DNA of 64,000 bases from Arcicella aquatica (GCF_034928825.1 NZ_JAYFUL010000028.1:8819-72818), one strand, 5' to 3'; positions 16,106 to 26,301 are shown, numbered from the stretch's first letter. Made by a program: numbers and translations. Notes: generated by a model from the letters alone, not told the origin.

Positions 16106-19100
16106 ATGAAAAAACATTTCCTATCTACTTTGCTTGGGCTGTTTGTCATGATGTTCTCATTGAACGCTTTGGCACAATCCATTGTCGTAAAGGGTAAAGT
16201 TTTGGATGAGAGTAACGAACCCTTAATTGGAGCTTCTGTCATCTTAAAAGGTACTCAAATTGGTACTGCTACGAATGTTAATGGTGAATTTACATTAAAT
16301 GTAAATGTAAAAAGCGGAAGTTATGATTTTGAATTTCGTTCGGTAGGTTTTCGTTCGGTAATCAAAAAAGTAATTATCGGTAAAGAAAGTCCAATCGTAT
16401 TATCTGTTCAATTACCAACAGATGCACTTGGGCTTGATGAAGTAATTGTAACGGGTACCTCAGTAGCCACTAGTAAAAAACAATTGGGTAATGCCGTTAC
16501 TTCATTAAAAGCATCAGATTTACAATATTCAGCCGCTACTTCTATTGACCAAGCTTTATCTGGAAAAATTGCTGGGGCACAAATTACACAAAATTCTGGA
16601 AACCCAGCAGGGGGTATCAGTGTTCGTTTACGTGGACCAAGTACCATTGTAGGGTCTTCTGATCCTTTATATATTGTAGATGGTGTAATTGTAAACAATG
16701 ATTCACGTGAACTATTGGATTTAGGAGGGTATGCCCAAAACCGTTTGGTTGATTTAAACCCAAATGATATTGAACGAATAGAGGTGATTAAAGGTGCTGC
16801 TGCTGCGGCCATTTATGGTTCAAGAGCGAGCAACGGGGTTGTTCAGATTTTTACCAAAAAAGGAAAAGATGGTAAAGCAAGCGTGAGTTTCTCCTCTACT
16901 TTTAGAGTAAGTGAAGTACGCAAGACCTTGCCTTATAATACTTATGGAAAAACTTTCGTCAATACTGTTACAACAGATTTAACACAAACAGATGTAACAC
17001 GTTATGATTTCCAGAAAGACATTTTCCGTCAAGCCGTAGGAAACGAGCAGTATTTGTCTGTTTCTGGCGGTAATCAAAATTCTAATTATTTCTTCTCTGG
17101 CTCGATGTTCCAAAATCAAGGTATCATCAAAAGCTCTGATTTTAATCGTGCCAATGTAAGAATGAGAATCGGTCAGCATTTGAACAAATGGGCAAGCCTT
17201 ACCGTAGGTGGAAATTATACCTATAGTAGTTCAAATGAAATTCCGAACGGAGGTATCAACGAAGCCTACGGAGCTTTAACAGGATTTATCTTCTCGAACA
17301 ACTTTGTGAATCCTGCCAAAAATGAAACAACAGGGGCTTATCCATCTACTGCACCTACCGCTGTAGTTCGTAGAACAAACCCTTTGGAAGCAATCGACCG
17401 TTTTAAGTTTAAACAAAGTACTTCTCGTTTCACAGGCGACGTACAATTAAATCTAACGCCAATTGAAGGCTTGGGTATTGATTATACCTTTGGTTTAGAT
17501 ACTTATACGCAATTGGGTACGGCTTATATTCCTCCAGTAAACACTACGCCAAGTTATGATGCAGGTTTGTCTCGTCGTGCTGATGCCAATGTGTTACAAC
17601 TGAACAATGATTTGAATATTCGTTACCAAACTAAAATAGGTGACATCATTGAGTCTACTACTGGTGTTGGTGGAACTATCCAATACGACCGCTCGCAGAC
17701 TACTTCTATCAATGCTCAACAATTGGGTGTTTTTGGAGAAACAGTTAACAATGGTGCTTTGATAGTAGCAGGGGAAAGTCGTACAGAAAGAGCTTTCGCT
17801 GGTGTTTTTGTTCAACAAACTTTTGGAATTGCTAATAAATTATACTTGACAGGGGCTGGTCGTTGGGATGCTGCCTCAGTATATGGTATTGATAATCGTT
17901 GGCAGTTTTATCCTAAAGCAAGTGCTTCTTACGTAATATCAAATGAAGAATTTTGGAAAAATAGCTTAGAAGATATTTTACCAAACTTTAAAGTAAGAGC
18001 TGCTTGGGGACAGGCAGGTAACTTGACAGCCATTGGTGCTTACGACCGCTTTACAAACTATTCGCCCGTAACGACAGGTGGTTTAAATGGTTATTTAGCT
18101 CCATTGACTTTAGGAAACTTTACCGTAAAACCTGAAAGACAAACGGAATTAGAAATCGGTACAGACTTTAGTTTATTGAAAGACCGCATCGGGGTAGAAT
18201 TTACGTATTATAACAAAGAAGTAAAAGACCTAATTCTAAACCGTACCTTAGCGCCAACTACTGGTTACAACAACCGTTTTGTAAACATTGGTACGATGAC
18301 TAATAAAGGTTTTGAAGTTATGGTACGTGCTATTCCGATTCAAAATAAAGATGTTAAATGGACAACTACTATCACTTACACACAAAATAAAAACGTAATC
18401 GATGGGGTAGAAGGCAACGGAGTATTACCATTTGCTGGTGGATTTAGCCAAGTAGCAGCCGTAAATGGTTATTCTTTAGGGGCTTTCTACTCAACATTCT
18501 TCGCTCGTAATCCAGATGGTACTTTATTATTAACACCCGCAGGTTTACCTCAACGTGAAAGAGGAACTCAATTAGCCAATGGAGAGTATACAATTGGCAG
18601 AGATCCAGTAACGAAACAGCCAAGCGGTGCTATTTTAAGTAAAGTAATTGGTAATCCAAATCCTACTGCCGTGTATTCATTTATCAATGAAGTAGCATAC
18701 AAGAAATTCACTTTCCGTTTGCAGTTGGATGCTATGCAAGGCTTTGATGTATTCAACTTTACTCGTAGAGTAGGCGAACGTGATTTATACGGTGGCTTGG
18801 CAGGTTATGAAGCAGAATTGAAAAAGGAAGTGCCAAAAGGTACAAGTGCTGCTTTATTCAGTATTTTCGAAAATTATATCGAAAAAGGTTCTTTCGTAAA
18901 AGTAAGAGAAGTCTCTATTTCGTATATGGCTACTCCTAAAGCGTTGGGCTTGAAAAACATCCGTATTTTATTGGCTGGCCGTAACTTATTCTCATTCGAT
19001 AATTATAGTGGTTACGACCCAGAAGTGAACTCTGCGGGACAGTCGAATGCAGTACGCGGTTTCGACTTTGTAGAGGTACCCATCCCACGTCAGTACTCTA

Positions 19101-19123
19101 TTGGTTTAACAGCTAATTTTTAA
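16106..19123 (+). CDS. SusC/RagA-type TonB-dependent outer membrane receptor
   Basis: 1005 residues. Signal peptide FLSTLLGLFVMMFSLNALAQ, then a carboxypeptidase-D regulatory-like beta domain (about 25-105: VVKGKVLDESNEPLIGASVILKG), a TonB plug domain (VTSLKASDLQYSAATSIDQALSGKIAGAQI ... SNGVVQIFTKKGK) and a C-terminal beta-barrel ending in F. It imports a large ligand, usually a glycan or peptide, with the SusD-like lipoprotein encoded next. The ligand cannot be told: no glycosidase is adjacent, only a divergent DeoR regulator. Length is normal for SusC. Confidence 0.95.
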   Translation: MKKHFLSTLLGLFVMMFSLNALAQSIVVKGKVLDESNEPLIGASVILKGTQIGTATNVNGEFTLNVNVKSGSYDFEFRSVGFRSVIKKVIIGKESPIVLSVQLPTDALGLDEVIVTGTSVATSKKQLGNAVTSLKASDLQYSAATSIDQALSGKIAGAQITQNSGNPAGGISVRLRGPSTIVGSSDPLYIVDGVIVNNDSRELLDLGGYAQNRLVDLNPNDIERIEVIKGAAAAAIYGSRASNGVVQIFTKKGKDGKASVSFSSTFRVSEVRKTLPYNTYGKTFVNTVTTDLTQTDVTRYDFQKDIFRQAVGNEQYLSVSGGNQNSNYFFSGSMFQNQGIIKSSDFNRANVRMRIGQHLNKWASLTVGGNYTYSSSNEIPNGGINEAYGALTGFIFSNNFVNPAKNETTGAYPSTAPTAVVRRTNPLEAIDRFKFKQSTSRFTGDVQLNLTPIEGLGIDYTFGLDTYTQLGTAYIPPVNTTPSYDAGLSRRADANVLQLNNDLNIRYQTKIGDIIESTTGVGGTIQYDRSQTTSINAQQLGVFGETVNNGALIVAGESRTERAFAGVFVQQTFGIANKLYLTGAGRWDAASVYGIDNRWQFYPKASASYVISNEEFWKNSLEDILPNFKVRAAWGQAGNLTAIGAYDRFTNYSPVTTGGLNGYLAPLTLGNFTVKPERQTELEIGTDFSLLKDRIGVEFTYYNKEVKDLILNRTLAPTTGYNNRFVNIGTMTNKGFEVMVRAIPIQNKDVKWTTTITYTQNKNVIDGVEGNGVLPFAGGFSQVAAVNGYSLGAFYSTFFARNPDGTLLLTPAGLPQRERGTQLANGEYTIGRDPVTKQPSGAILSKVIGNPNPTAVYSFINEVAYKKFTFRLQLDAMQGFDVFNFTRRVGERDLYGGLAGYEAELKKEVPKGTSAALFSIFENYIEKGSFVKVREVSISYMATPKALGLKNIRILLAGRNLFSFDNYSGYDPEVNSAGQSNAVRGFDFVEVPIPRQYSIGLTANF

Positions 19124-19307
19124 AAAATCTAATGAATTTAAAGATGTTTAAGAAGTGAGTCAAAAATAAACGATATAATGAAAAAGGGAAATTTGTGAGC
19201 GGGGCACCGTGGCAGTTTAAATTGTTATTCTCTCAAGCACTCATTCATTAAATCACTCAATTACTTAATAGGTATATAGATTATTCATTTTTAATTAAGA
19301 ATAGACG

Positions 19308-20627
19308 ATGAAACTCAAGATAAAAATATTTACAACCAGCCTTTTAGTCGCTTCAAGTATGATGCTGACTAACTGTAGCTTGGACATTAAGAATCCGAAC
19401 GGCCCAACCGACGCTCAGATTTTATCAACACGTGACGGTCTTATTACTTTAAGTGTGGGGTTACGTCAGAATTATTCAACGACAGCATTGAGTGCCTTGG
19501 TTTTAACCCCTGGTACTACATCACGTGAAATCAAAGGAATTACCACTTTTACAAACATCATTGAAATAGAGGCAGGCGGAACCGCTTTGCCTACATTCAA
19601 TGGTAACGTATTAGGGGTATGGTCTAGAATGTTTCGTATCATGGGCATGGCCGATGATATTATTGCAAGTGCTCCTGGAGCTTTAGCAAGTGATGCTGCC
19701 CTTAAAAGTGGTATTGTAGCCCATGCTAATTTATTCAAAGCAATGGCATTGGGCGGTTTGGCAACTTCTTTTGAAAAACTGCCATTACAGACAGATAAAT
19801 TAGGACAAGCCATTTATGCTGACCGTACAGAGGCATTAAAATTAGCCGTAAAATTATTAGACGAAGCCGTAACAATGGTATCGACGACAGCCCCTTCGGC
19901 TGAGTTTAAGACTAAAGTTACAGGAGCAGACTTTGACCTTATTAATACCATTCAAGCTTATCGTGCAAGATACAACATGATGCTTGGCAACTTTGACGCA
20001 GCCATCGCAGCCGCTAATGCGGTGGATTTGTCAAAGAAGTCATCATTTGTTTTTTCTTCACAAAGTCAGAATCCAATTTATACTGCTACGCAAATCAGCA
20101 AAGATTATGCTCCGCGTGATAACTTTGGCTTACCTACCGCTTTGGTAGATGTTGATGACAAGCGTCTAGCTTTCTATTTAGCTACGCCAGATGTAGTAGT
20201 AGGAGGGGAGAAGTTAAAAAGACTCGTAGGTTTTTTTGATGCCGTTGATCGTCCTATTCCAGTGTATTTGCCAGACGAAATGCGTTTAATCAGAGCAGAA
20301 GCAAATCTTAGAAAAGCTACCCCAGACCTTGTAACAGCCTTGGCTGATATCAATGCCGTAAGAACACAAGCTTCGGGAGATGCCTTTGGCGTAAATGCAG
20401 GATTATCAGCTTACGCTGGTGCAGTAACTAAAGATGCTTTATTAATTGAAGTATATAAACAACGTTGTGCCGAGTTGTTTATGACAGGATTGAGATTAGA
20501 AGACAGTCGTCGTTTTGGAAGACCTGCTCCACCAGCAAGTTTGATAGAACGTACACGTAATTTCTACCCATATCCTGATCAAGAAAGGTTGACGAACCCA
20601 AATACGCCAACCGACCCAAGTATTTAA
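19308..20627 (+). CDS. SusD/RagB-type nutrient-binding lipoprotein
   Basis: 439 residues with a lipoprotein signal (lipobox LTNC, Cys23) so anchored in the outer membrane, facing out. SusD features follow: an acidic-neutral N-terminus (SLDIKNPNGPTD), helical TPR-like repeats, a PVYLPDEMRLIRAEANLRK segment and the terminal ELFMTGLRLEDSRRFGR, the usual SusD end motif. It sits 184 bp after SusC and forms the lid of the SusC pore. It is slightly short for SusD (often 450-600), and a GNRA-loop terminator follows. Confidence 0.92.
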   Translation: MKLKIKIFTTSLLVASSMMLTNCSLDIKNPNGPTDAQILSTRDGLITLSVGLRQNYSTTALSALVLTPGTTSREIKGITTFTNIIEIEAGGTALPTFNGNVLGVWSRMFRIMGMADDIIASAPGALASDAALKSGIVAHANLFKAMALGGLATSFEKLPLQTDKLGQAIYADRTEALKLAVKLLDEAVTMVSTTAPSAEFKTKVTGADFDLINTIQAYRARYNMMLGNFDAAIAAANAVDLSKKSSFVFSSQSQNPIYTATQISKDYAPRDNFGLPTALVDVDDKRLAFYLATPDVVVGGEKLKRLVGFFDAVDRPIPVYLPDEMRLIRAEANLRKATPDLVTALADINAVRTQASGDAFGVNAGLSAYAGAVTKDALLIEVYKQRCAELFMTGLRLEDSRRFGRPAPPASLIERTRNFYPYPDQERLTNPNTPTDPSI

Positions 20628-20656
20628 TCATCATAAACTAATATATGCCAAATAAT

Positions 20657-20678
20657 AGGGCAAGCGAAAGCTTGCCCT
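20657..20678 (+). terminator. terminator after the SusCD operon
   Basis: Stem AGGGCAAGC / GCTTGCCCT closed by a GAAA (GNRA) tetraloop, followed by TTATTGTTTT. It lies at the convergent SusD-glmS junction. Confidence 0.8.
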
Positions 20679-20825
20679 TTATTGTTTTATATTGTGCCTC
20701 TTCGAGATACTATATGAACCTTTCGAAGAGCAAAGTCTAGCATCCTGTGTCTGAAAATCCAAATATATCAGCCTCCTAAAGTCCTTTAGTCCAAAATCCT
20801 CCAGTCCTAAAGTCCAAAAACAAAT

Positions 20826-22661
20826 CTACTCAACAGTAACAGACTTAGCCAAGTTTCTAGGTTGGTCTACATTACAGCCTCTTAATACCGCAATATGATA
20901 CGAAAGTAGTTGTAATGGAATAGTGGCCACTAACGGAATCAAAGCCTCGTGCATGGCAGGGATTTCGATAGTATAATCAGCCATCGTTGGAATCAATTTA
21001 TCACCTTCTGTTACAATAGCAATTACTTTTCCTTTTCTGGCTTTTACTTCTTGAATGTTTGATACTACTTTTTCGTAAGAGCTATCTTTAGTAGCAATAA
21101 ACACGACAGGCATTTCCTCATCAATCAAAGCAATAGGGCCATGTTTCATTTCTGCCGCAGGATACCCCTCTGCATGGATATATGAAATTTCTTTAAGCTT
21201 CAATGCTCCCTCTAGTGCTACAGGGAAGTTATAGCCACGACCAAGATAGATAAAGTTACGCGAGTCTTTAAACTGCTCGGCAATTACTTTGATTTTCTCG
21301 TCTGTCTTCAGAACCGTTTCTATTTTTGAAGGAATACGTTCTAATTCAAACAATAATCTTCTGAAAGTGTCTTCGTGTAAAGTTCCTTTTTTACGAGCAA
21401 CCGCAATAGCCATCATCGCCAGCACTGTTACTTGTGCCGTAAAGGCTTTGGTTGAAGCCACACCGATTTCAGGGCCAGCATGCGTATAAGCACCTGCATG
21501 GGTAGCTCTTGGAATAGATGATCCTACCACATTACAAACACCAATGATGGTTGCACCTTTAGATTTTGCCAGTTCAATTGCTGCTAGCGTATCGGCTGTT
21601 TCTCCTGACTGTGAAATTGCAATCACGAAATCTCCTTCTTTGATGATAGGGTTACGATAACGGAATTCAGAAGCATATTCTACTTCTACGTTAATACGTG
21701 CCAATTCTTCAAAAATATATTCTGCTACTAAACCAGCGTGCCATGATGTACCACAGGCCACAATCACGATACGCTTTGTTTTAGCTAATTTTTCAACATA
21801 ATCACGTAAACCGCCTAATACTAAAAGACCACTGTCAGCATTCACACGACCACGCATACAATCAGCTACAGAACGAGGTTGCTCATAGATTTCTTTGAGC
21901 ATGAAATGTTCATAACCTCCTTTTTCAATCGCCTCAAGCTCTAATTCTACTGTTTGGATATAGGGTGATTGAAGGATATTATCAATGTTTTTCACCGTTA
22001 ATTCTCCTTCACGCACTACTGCCAATTCGTAATCATTCAAATAAATTACTTCGTTGGTATATTCTATAATCGGCGTGGCATCTGAAGCAAAAAAGAATTC
22101 ACTATCGCCCACACCAATTACTAATGGAGAGCCTTTGCGGGCAGCAATTAATTGAGAAGGGTTAGTAGCATCCATAATAACGATAGCATAGGCACCTACT
22201 ACCTCTTTCATCGCCAAACGAACGGCCTCTTCAAGCAAACAACCAGTATTTACTTGTATATCTTCAATAAAATGGATAAATACCTCTGAATCTGTATCGG
22301 AATGAAAAATATGCCCTTTTTTGATAAGGTTTTTCTTGATAGAAGAATAATTTTCTATGATACCATTATGAATAATGGCTAAGTTTTTGGAAGCAGAGTA
22401 ATGTGGATGAGCATTTACGTCGTTCGGCTCGCCGTGGGTTGCCCAGCGCGTATGCCCTATACCAATGTTACTGTGAAGGTTTTCGTTTGTAAGGGCTTCT
22501 TCAAGGTCTTTTACCTTTCCTTTCTTTTTGTAAACATTTAGTCCATCGTTCAATAAAGCAATACCTGAACTATCGTATCCACGGTATTCTAAACGTTTTA
22601 ATCCCTTGATAATTAAAGGATAGGCTTCACGATGCCCAATATAAGCCACAATGCCACACAT
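20826..22661 (-). CDS. glmS: glutamine-fructose-6-phosphate aminotransferase (isomerizing)
   Basis: 611 residues from the ATG at 22659-22661, chosen because MCGIVAY must place the catalytic cysteine at residue 2; an upstream in-frame extension of 33 codons is 5' leader. The N-terminal glutaminase domain has CGIVAYIG, YRGYDSSG, IGHTRWATHG and NAHPH; the two SIS isomerase domains have VACGTSWHAG, SQSGETADT and the C-terminal KSVTVE. It makes glucosamine-6-phosphate, the first step to UDP-GlcNAc for peptidoglycan and LPS. A -7 element lies 97 bp upstream. Confidence 0.97.
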   Translation of the reverse strand: MCGIVAYIGHREAYPLIIKGLKRLEYRGYDSSGIALLNDGLNVYKKKGKVKDLEEALTNENLHSNIGIGHTRWATHGEPNDVNAHPHYSASKNLAIIHNGIIENYSSIKKNLIKKGHIFHSDTDSEVFIHFIEDIQVNTGCLLEEAVRLAMKEVVGAYAIVIMDATNPSQLIAARKGSPLVIGVGDSEFFFASDATPIIEYTNEVIYLNDYELAVVREGELTVKNIDNILQSPYIQTVELELEAIEKGGYEHFMLKEIYEQPRSVADCMRGRVNADSGLLVLGGLRDYVEKLAKTKRIVIVACGTSWHAGLVAEYIFEELARINVEVEYASEFRYRNPIIKEGDFVIAISQSGETADTLAAIELAKSKGATIIGVCNVVGSSIPRATHAGAYTHAGPEIGVASTKAFTAQVTVLAMMAIAVARKKGTLHEDTFRRLLFELERIPSKIETVLKTDEKIKVIAEQFKDSRNFIYLGRGYNFPVALEGALKLKEISYIHAEGYPAAEMKHGPIALIDEEMPVVFIATKDSSYEKVVSNIQEVKARKGKVIAIVTEGDKLIPTMADYTIEIPAMHEALIPLVATIPLQLLSYHIAVLRGCNVDQPRNLAKSVTVE

Positions 22662-22757
22662 ATATTTATAGTTTAATTGGTTAGCACTATTGCTTCTGTA
22701 TAGATGATTATAAGAGGTAATCAGCCAGAAGAAGAAATAGTCAGTAATATATTGCCA

Positions 22758-22765
22758 CAAAAATA
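22758..22765 (-). promoter_or_regulatory. -7 element (TATTTTTG) of glmS
   Basis: Minus-strand TATTTTTG fits TAnnTTTG, 97 bp upstream of the glmS start, immediately after the hairpin at 22766-22797 so that it also forms that hairpin's U-tract. No -33 match seen. Confidence 0.45.
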
Positions 22766-22797
22766 GAGCGGAGAATCCATATTATGGTTCTCCGCTC
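22766..22797 (-). terminator. terminator after the DUF4270 gene
   Basis: On the minus strand GAGCGGAGAACCAT / ATGGATTCTCCGCTC pairs with one bulge, followed by TATTTTT. It ends the glycogen-synthase-like/DUF4270 transcript before glmS. Confidence 0.7.
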
Positions 22798-22822
22798 CAG
22801 AATAATTTCAAGAAATTACAGA

Positions 22823-24307
22823 TTATTTTGTAACGTAAGTATAATAAACTTTCAGCTTGATATTATTACGGTCGAAAATCGCACGTGTAACATCAGGGTT
22901 TAGTACACTTTTACCTAAGACTGGTCCCCTTGCTCCGGTAGTAGAATTTGTTGCAAATAGCGTAGGAGTAATCATCCAACCATTATTGTTTTTTCTACCC
23001 GCTAAAATGTTTTGTAAAGAACTCGTTACATTAAAGGAATACTCATTTGTCCTACTTGCGTAAGATGTTGTTGTACCTTCACCCAATACAAAAGAAAAAC
23101 TGCCTTCTCCCGTCGTTGTTGTTCTGAGTGGCCTATTAGCAGGCGTTGTTTCTACCAGTATTAAATCACTTGGGTAAGTATATCCTGCGGGGTTACCTTT
23201 AGGCTCAAGGATTAATAGAGCTTTGTTGATAGCGATGTCTTTATTATTTTTTAGTTTCAATAAATTGGGGAATTTTACTTTTATCCCAACTCCTGTCCCC
23301 GACTGTAAATACGCTTCATTATTAGTCTGGCTACTTGGTAAAATATCAGTTGCCTTAGTTAATTTACTTATTGTTGTACCAGTACGAGTAGGCGTTATTT
23401 TATTGTATCTTGCATTAAAGCTCGTTCCGTCTGCATTTGTGATAGCCACATAAAAATTATTAGATTTTGTAGTATCAACCGTCACGGTACTATCCAAAGT
23501 ATTAGCAGTGTTTCTTACGGTATAGGTATATTTATAGTGATAATAAAGTTGCATTTGAACTCCTCCTGATGAGAAACCCACAATTGCCGCATTATTATTA
23601 CTTTCAGAAACCAGTGCTAGCCCTCTCACAATTTCTTTGAATCCAGTACCTACTAATGCTTCAGTTTTAGCGATGTCTCTTTGACTTTCTAAAAACTTCA
23701 CAAAAGATGGCTCGGTGATTGGTATTCTAAGCGAGTCAAATTTACCTGTAGTACCTTGAATTACTCTTTTATCTCTGATAGGGCGAATTTTTACATTATT
23801 TAATTGACCAATCGGAGTAGGATTCAACGCTGGAGCAGTACTGTTGTTATAATAAACAACGGTAGGGTCGAGGGTCGCGGTAGATGCTAATTGATATAAT
23901 TTGAAACTTTGATTTTGAAGCGTATCTCCTTGAACAAAACTATACGGTAAAATCAAGCGAATAGAGTCATTTTTAGAAGGGTACGTTATCCATTTTACAT
24001 TACTTCTGCCAGCAGTATCTACGTTAGAACGAATGGTATCTGCTGTTAAGTTTGATATTTGGAAATAGGCTGTAGCTTGTACAGCACCCAAAGTAGGATC
24101 AATTAAACGACCCACCAAAAGATTACTGGTACTATAGCTAGCGATAGAATCTAGTAATACTGTAGAAGCATCCACTGTTAAGGTATCAGTATATAGTAAG
24201 CCAATGTCTTCAACAAAAACATCTGAACCTACCCCTTTAGGGTCTTCACAGGCAGATAAAATGGCTAAAAAAGAAAAGAAAACACCAAAAATGAATGCTT
24301 TACGCAC
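22823..24307 (-). CDS. DUF4270 lipoprotein
   Basis: About 494 residues from a GTG at 24305-24307, preferred because the GTG overlaps the upstream stop (GTGCGTAA), a GGAG lies just before it, and it opens directly on a lipoprotein signal (KAFIFGVFFSFLAILSAC, Cys about 20). An upstream in-frame ATG would overlap the previous gene by 89 bp. The body (CEDPKGVGSDVF near the start, SLKLYQLASTA-like repeats, many Asn/Thr strands) matches Bacteroidota DUF4270 proteins, of unknown role at the outer membrane. It is translationally coupled to the short glycogen-synthase-like gene and is followed by a terminator. Confidence 0.82.
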   Translation of the reverse strand: MRKAFIFGVFFSFLAILSACEDPKGVGSDVFVEDIGLLYTDTLTVDASTVLLDSIASYSTSNLLVGRLIDPTLGAVQATAYFQISNLTADTIRSNVDTAGRSNVKWITYPSKNDSIRLILPYSFVQGDTLQNQSFKLYQLASTATLDPTVVYYNNSTAPALNPTPIGQLNNVKIRPIRDKRVIQGTTGKFDSLRIPITEPSFVKFLESQRDIAKTEALVGTGFKEIVRGLALVSESNNNAAIVGFSSGGVQMQLYYHYKYTYTVRNTANTLDSTVTVDTTKSNNFYVAITNADGTSFNARYNKITPTRTGTTISKLTKATDILPSSQTNNEAYLQSGTGVGIKVKFPNLLKLKNNKDIAINKALLILEPKGNPAGYTYPSDLILVETTPANRPLRTTTTGEGSFSFVLGEGTTTSYASRTNEYSFNVTSSLQNILAGRKNNNGWMITPTLFATNSTTGARGPVLGKSVLNPDVTRAIFDRNNIKLKVYYTYVTK

Positions 24308-25109
24308 TTGCCAACTCCGTGTAAATATTGTAGTAACTGTCAATACTCTCTTCTGGAACGTATTCCAATTTTTTTGCGGGTAATTCATTAAAAATAGTGT
24401 TAAATTTCTCAGATACTTCTTCTTCCATCGTAATCACGACGTCGGCATATTCTACGCCAATCTTAACAAAACCTTGGTAATCTGCTGACTCTAAACTTCC
24501 CAGCATATCATCTTCAACATTCAACATTTTTACTTTATCATATAACCCTTCAAGAGCAAATTTATGAGCAAAGTCGTTGTTGAAAATAGAAAATACCGTT
24601 TTAGAATCTTTAAACATAGGGTCATTTCTGTAAGTAGTCTTTAAATACAAAGGTATTAAAGCCGTCATCCAGTCGTTACAATGTACTATATCAGGAGACC
24701 ATCCCAATTTTTTTACAGTTTCAAGCGCGCCTTTACAGAAAAATATTGCACGCTCATCGTTATCTGCATAAAATCTGTCTTCTTTGTCGGTAAAAACGTA
24801 CTTTCTTTGAAAATAGTCTTCGTTATCGATAAAATATACCTGTAATTTTGCCGATGGCAAAGAGGCTACTTTAATTGTTACGGGCTTATCGTCGTCACCA
24901 ACTGGTACCGTAAACCCAGATAACCTTACTACTTCATGAAGTCGGTTTTTACGTTCATTAATTAACCCGAAACGAGGCACTAAGATTCTTATTTCAAACC
25001 CTTTTTCCTGCATAGCAGCAGGGAGTTTTCTAACAAAATTAGCTACTTGAGTCGTAGAGAGAAAAGGGTCAACTTCACTGGCAACGTAAAGGATACGCAA
25101 TTTAGACAT
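24300..25109 (-). CDS. glycogen/starch synthase N-terminal-half protein
   Basis: 269 residues matching only the N-terminal Rossmann half of GT5 glycogen synthases (ILYVASEVDPF, FEIRILVPRFG, DERAIFFCKGALET, DIVHCNDWMTALIPLYLK). Full GT5 enzymes are about 480 residues; the whole C-terminal half is missing. The ADP-glucose-binding KTGGL at the N-terminus is replaced (residues STTQVANF), so catalysis as a normal synthase is doubtful. Short forms like this are common in Bacteroidota and usually sit beside panC and DUF4270, as here. Role unknown, possibly regulatory. Confidence 0.85.
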   Translation of the reverse strand: MSKLRILYVASEVDPFLSTTQVANFVRKLPAAMQEKGFEIRILVPRFGLINERKNRLHEVVRLSGFTVPVGDDDKPVTIKVASLPSAKLQVYFIDNEDYFQRKYVFTDKEDRFYADNDERAIFFCKGALETVKKLGWSPDIVHCNDWMTALIPLYLKTTYRNDPMFKDSKTVFSIFNNDFAHKFALEGLYDKVKMLNVEDDMLGSLESADYQGFVKIGVEYADVVITMEEEVSEKFNTIFNELPAKKLEYVPEESIDSYYNIYTELASA

Positions 25110-25464
25110 TGTTGTCGTTGTTAGGAGCTTTGATGTTGTTAAAAAGTGTTAAAGGAGCATAGTAGTTGATGTAGTTGATGATTTTATTGAATGAAATCTT
25201 TCGATTTCACCAAAGCAATAAATACTTATTTGCCAGAATCTAAACAACAAACATTCTTGACTGAATTACCTAAAAACTACTAAAACAAAAAGTCAAAGCA
25301 AGAAGGATTCACATAAAAATTATGCAAAAATATAAAAAAAATACGGAAATTCCACAAAAAATTGAACGCGAATGTGTTTACAATGAATAACAACACGCAT
25401 AAAGTTGTATCAATAACACATTTTTTTGTTCATTTAAACCCGAAAAATTAAAGAATAGAATATT
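25110..25464. other. divergent spacer between glycogen-synthase-like gene and panC
   Basis: 355 bp, AT-rich, with AAAAA/TTTTT tracts and a GTTGATGTAGTTGATGATTTTATTGAATG stretch near 25160 of low complexity. I found no convincing ORF, RNA or promoter match. Confidence 0.5.
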
Positions 25465-26301
25465 ATGCAAGTATTTTTTGAGATTAAGACTTTACAAGCA
25501 TATTTACAAAATCAGCGTAAGTCAGGAAAAACAATCGGCTTTGTGCCTACCATGGGAGCACTCCATCAAGGGCACTTGTCGCTGATTGAAACTGCTAAAA
25601 ACCAAAATGATGTAGTAGTTTGTAGTATTTTCGTCAATCCTACCCAATTTAACAATCCGCATGATTTAGCGGTATATCCTCGTACATTGGAAGCTGATTG
25701 TAAAATGCTGGAAGAGGTAGCTTGTGATATAGTTTTTGCTCCGAGTGCCTCAGAAATGTACCCGAGCTTGCCCACCTTAAAATTTGATTTTGGTACACTT
25801 GAAAATGTCATGGAAGGAAAGTTTCGTCCTGGGCATTTTAATGGCGTTGGTATAGTAGTTTCAAAATTATTTAACATTATACAGCCCAATAAAGCATATT
25901 TTGGACAAAAAGATTTACAGCAATGTGCCGTAATCAATTGTTTAGTCAAAGATTTGAGCTATTCGCTTGACTTGGTGATTTGCTCTACGCAAAGAGAAAG
26001 CGATGGACTGGCGATGTCGTCGAGGAATCGGAATTTAAGCGAAGACCAACGAGTAATAGCCCCAGAGATTTATAAATCTTTATCGGCTGCGGGTGAATTA
26101 CTAAAGACTAAATCATCAACAGAAGTCAAACAGTTTGTAACAGATTATTTTGAGGTAATTGAAGATATCGAATTAGAATATTTTGAGATTTCAGACTTTG
26201 AAACCTTATTGCCTATTGAGGAACTTTTGGAAGGAAAAACGGCTTTGTGTATTGCGGCTTTCTTGGGCAAAACCAGATTGATTGATAACATAATTATTTG
26301 A
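25465..26301 (+). CDS. panC: pantoate-beta-alanine ligase
   Basis: 278 residues, normal length. It condenses pantoate and beta-alanine with ATP to form pantothenate, the last step of vitamin B5 synthesis. Motifs: GFVPTMGALHQGHLSLI (the HIGH-type nucleotide site), SIFVNPTQFN, VSKLFNIIQPNKAYFGQKD (the KMSK-region equivalents) and MSSRN (the SSRN motif). It is followed 105 bp later by panD, the beta-alanine supplier, so the two steps are adjacent. Confidence 0.96.
   Translation: MQVFFEIKTLQAYLQNQRKSGKTIGFVPTMGALHQGHLSLIETAKNQNDVVVCSIFVNPTQFNNPHDLAVYPRTLEADCKMLEEVACDIVFAPSASEMYPSLPTLKFDFGTLENVMEGKFRPGHFNGVGIVVSKLFNIIQPNKAYFGQKDLQQCAVINCLVKDLSYSLDLVICSTQRESDGLAMSSRNRNLSEDQRVIAPEIYKSLSAAGELLKTKSSTEVKQFVTDYFEVIEDIELEYFEISDFETLLPIEELLEGKTALCIAAFLGKTRLIDNIII

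Noticed and set aside
22662..22760. N-terminally extended GlmS
   Set aside because: Catalytic Cys must be residue 2 after the initiator Met; the extension overlaps the leader.
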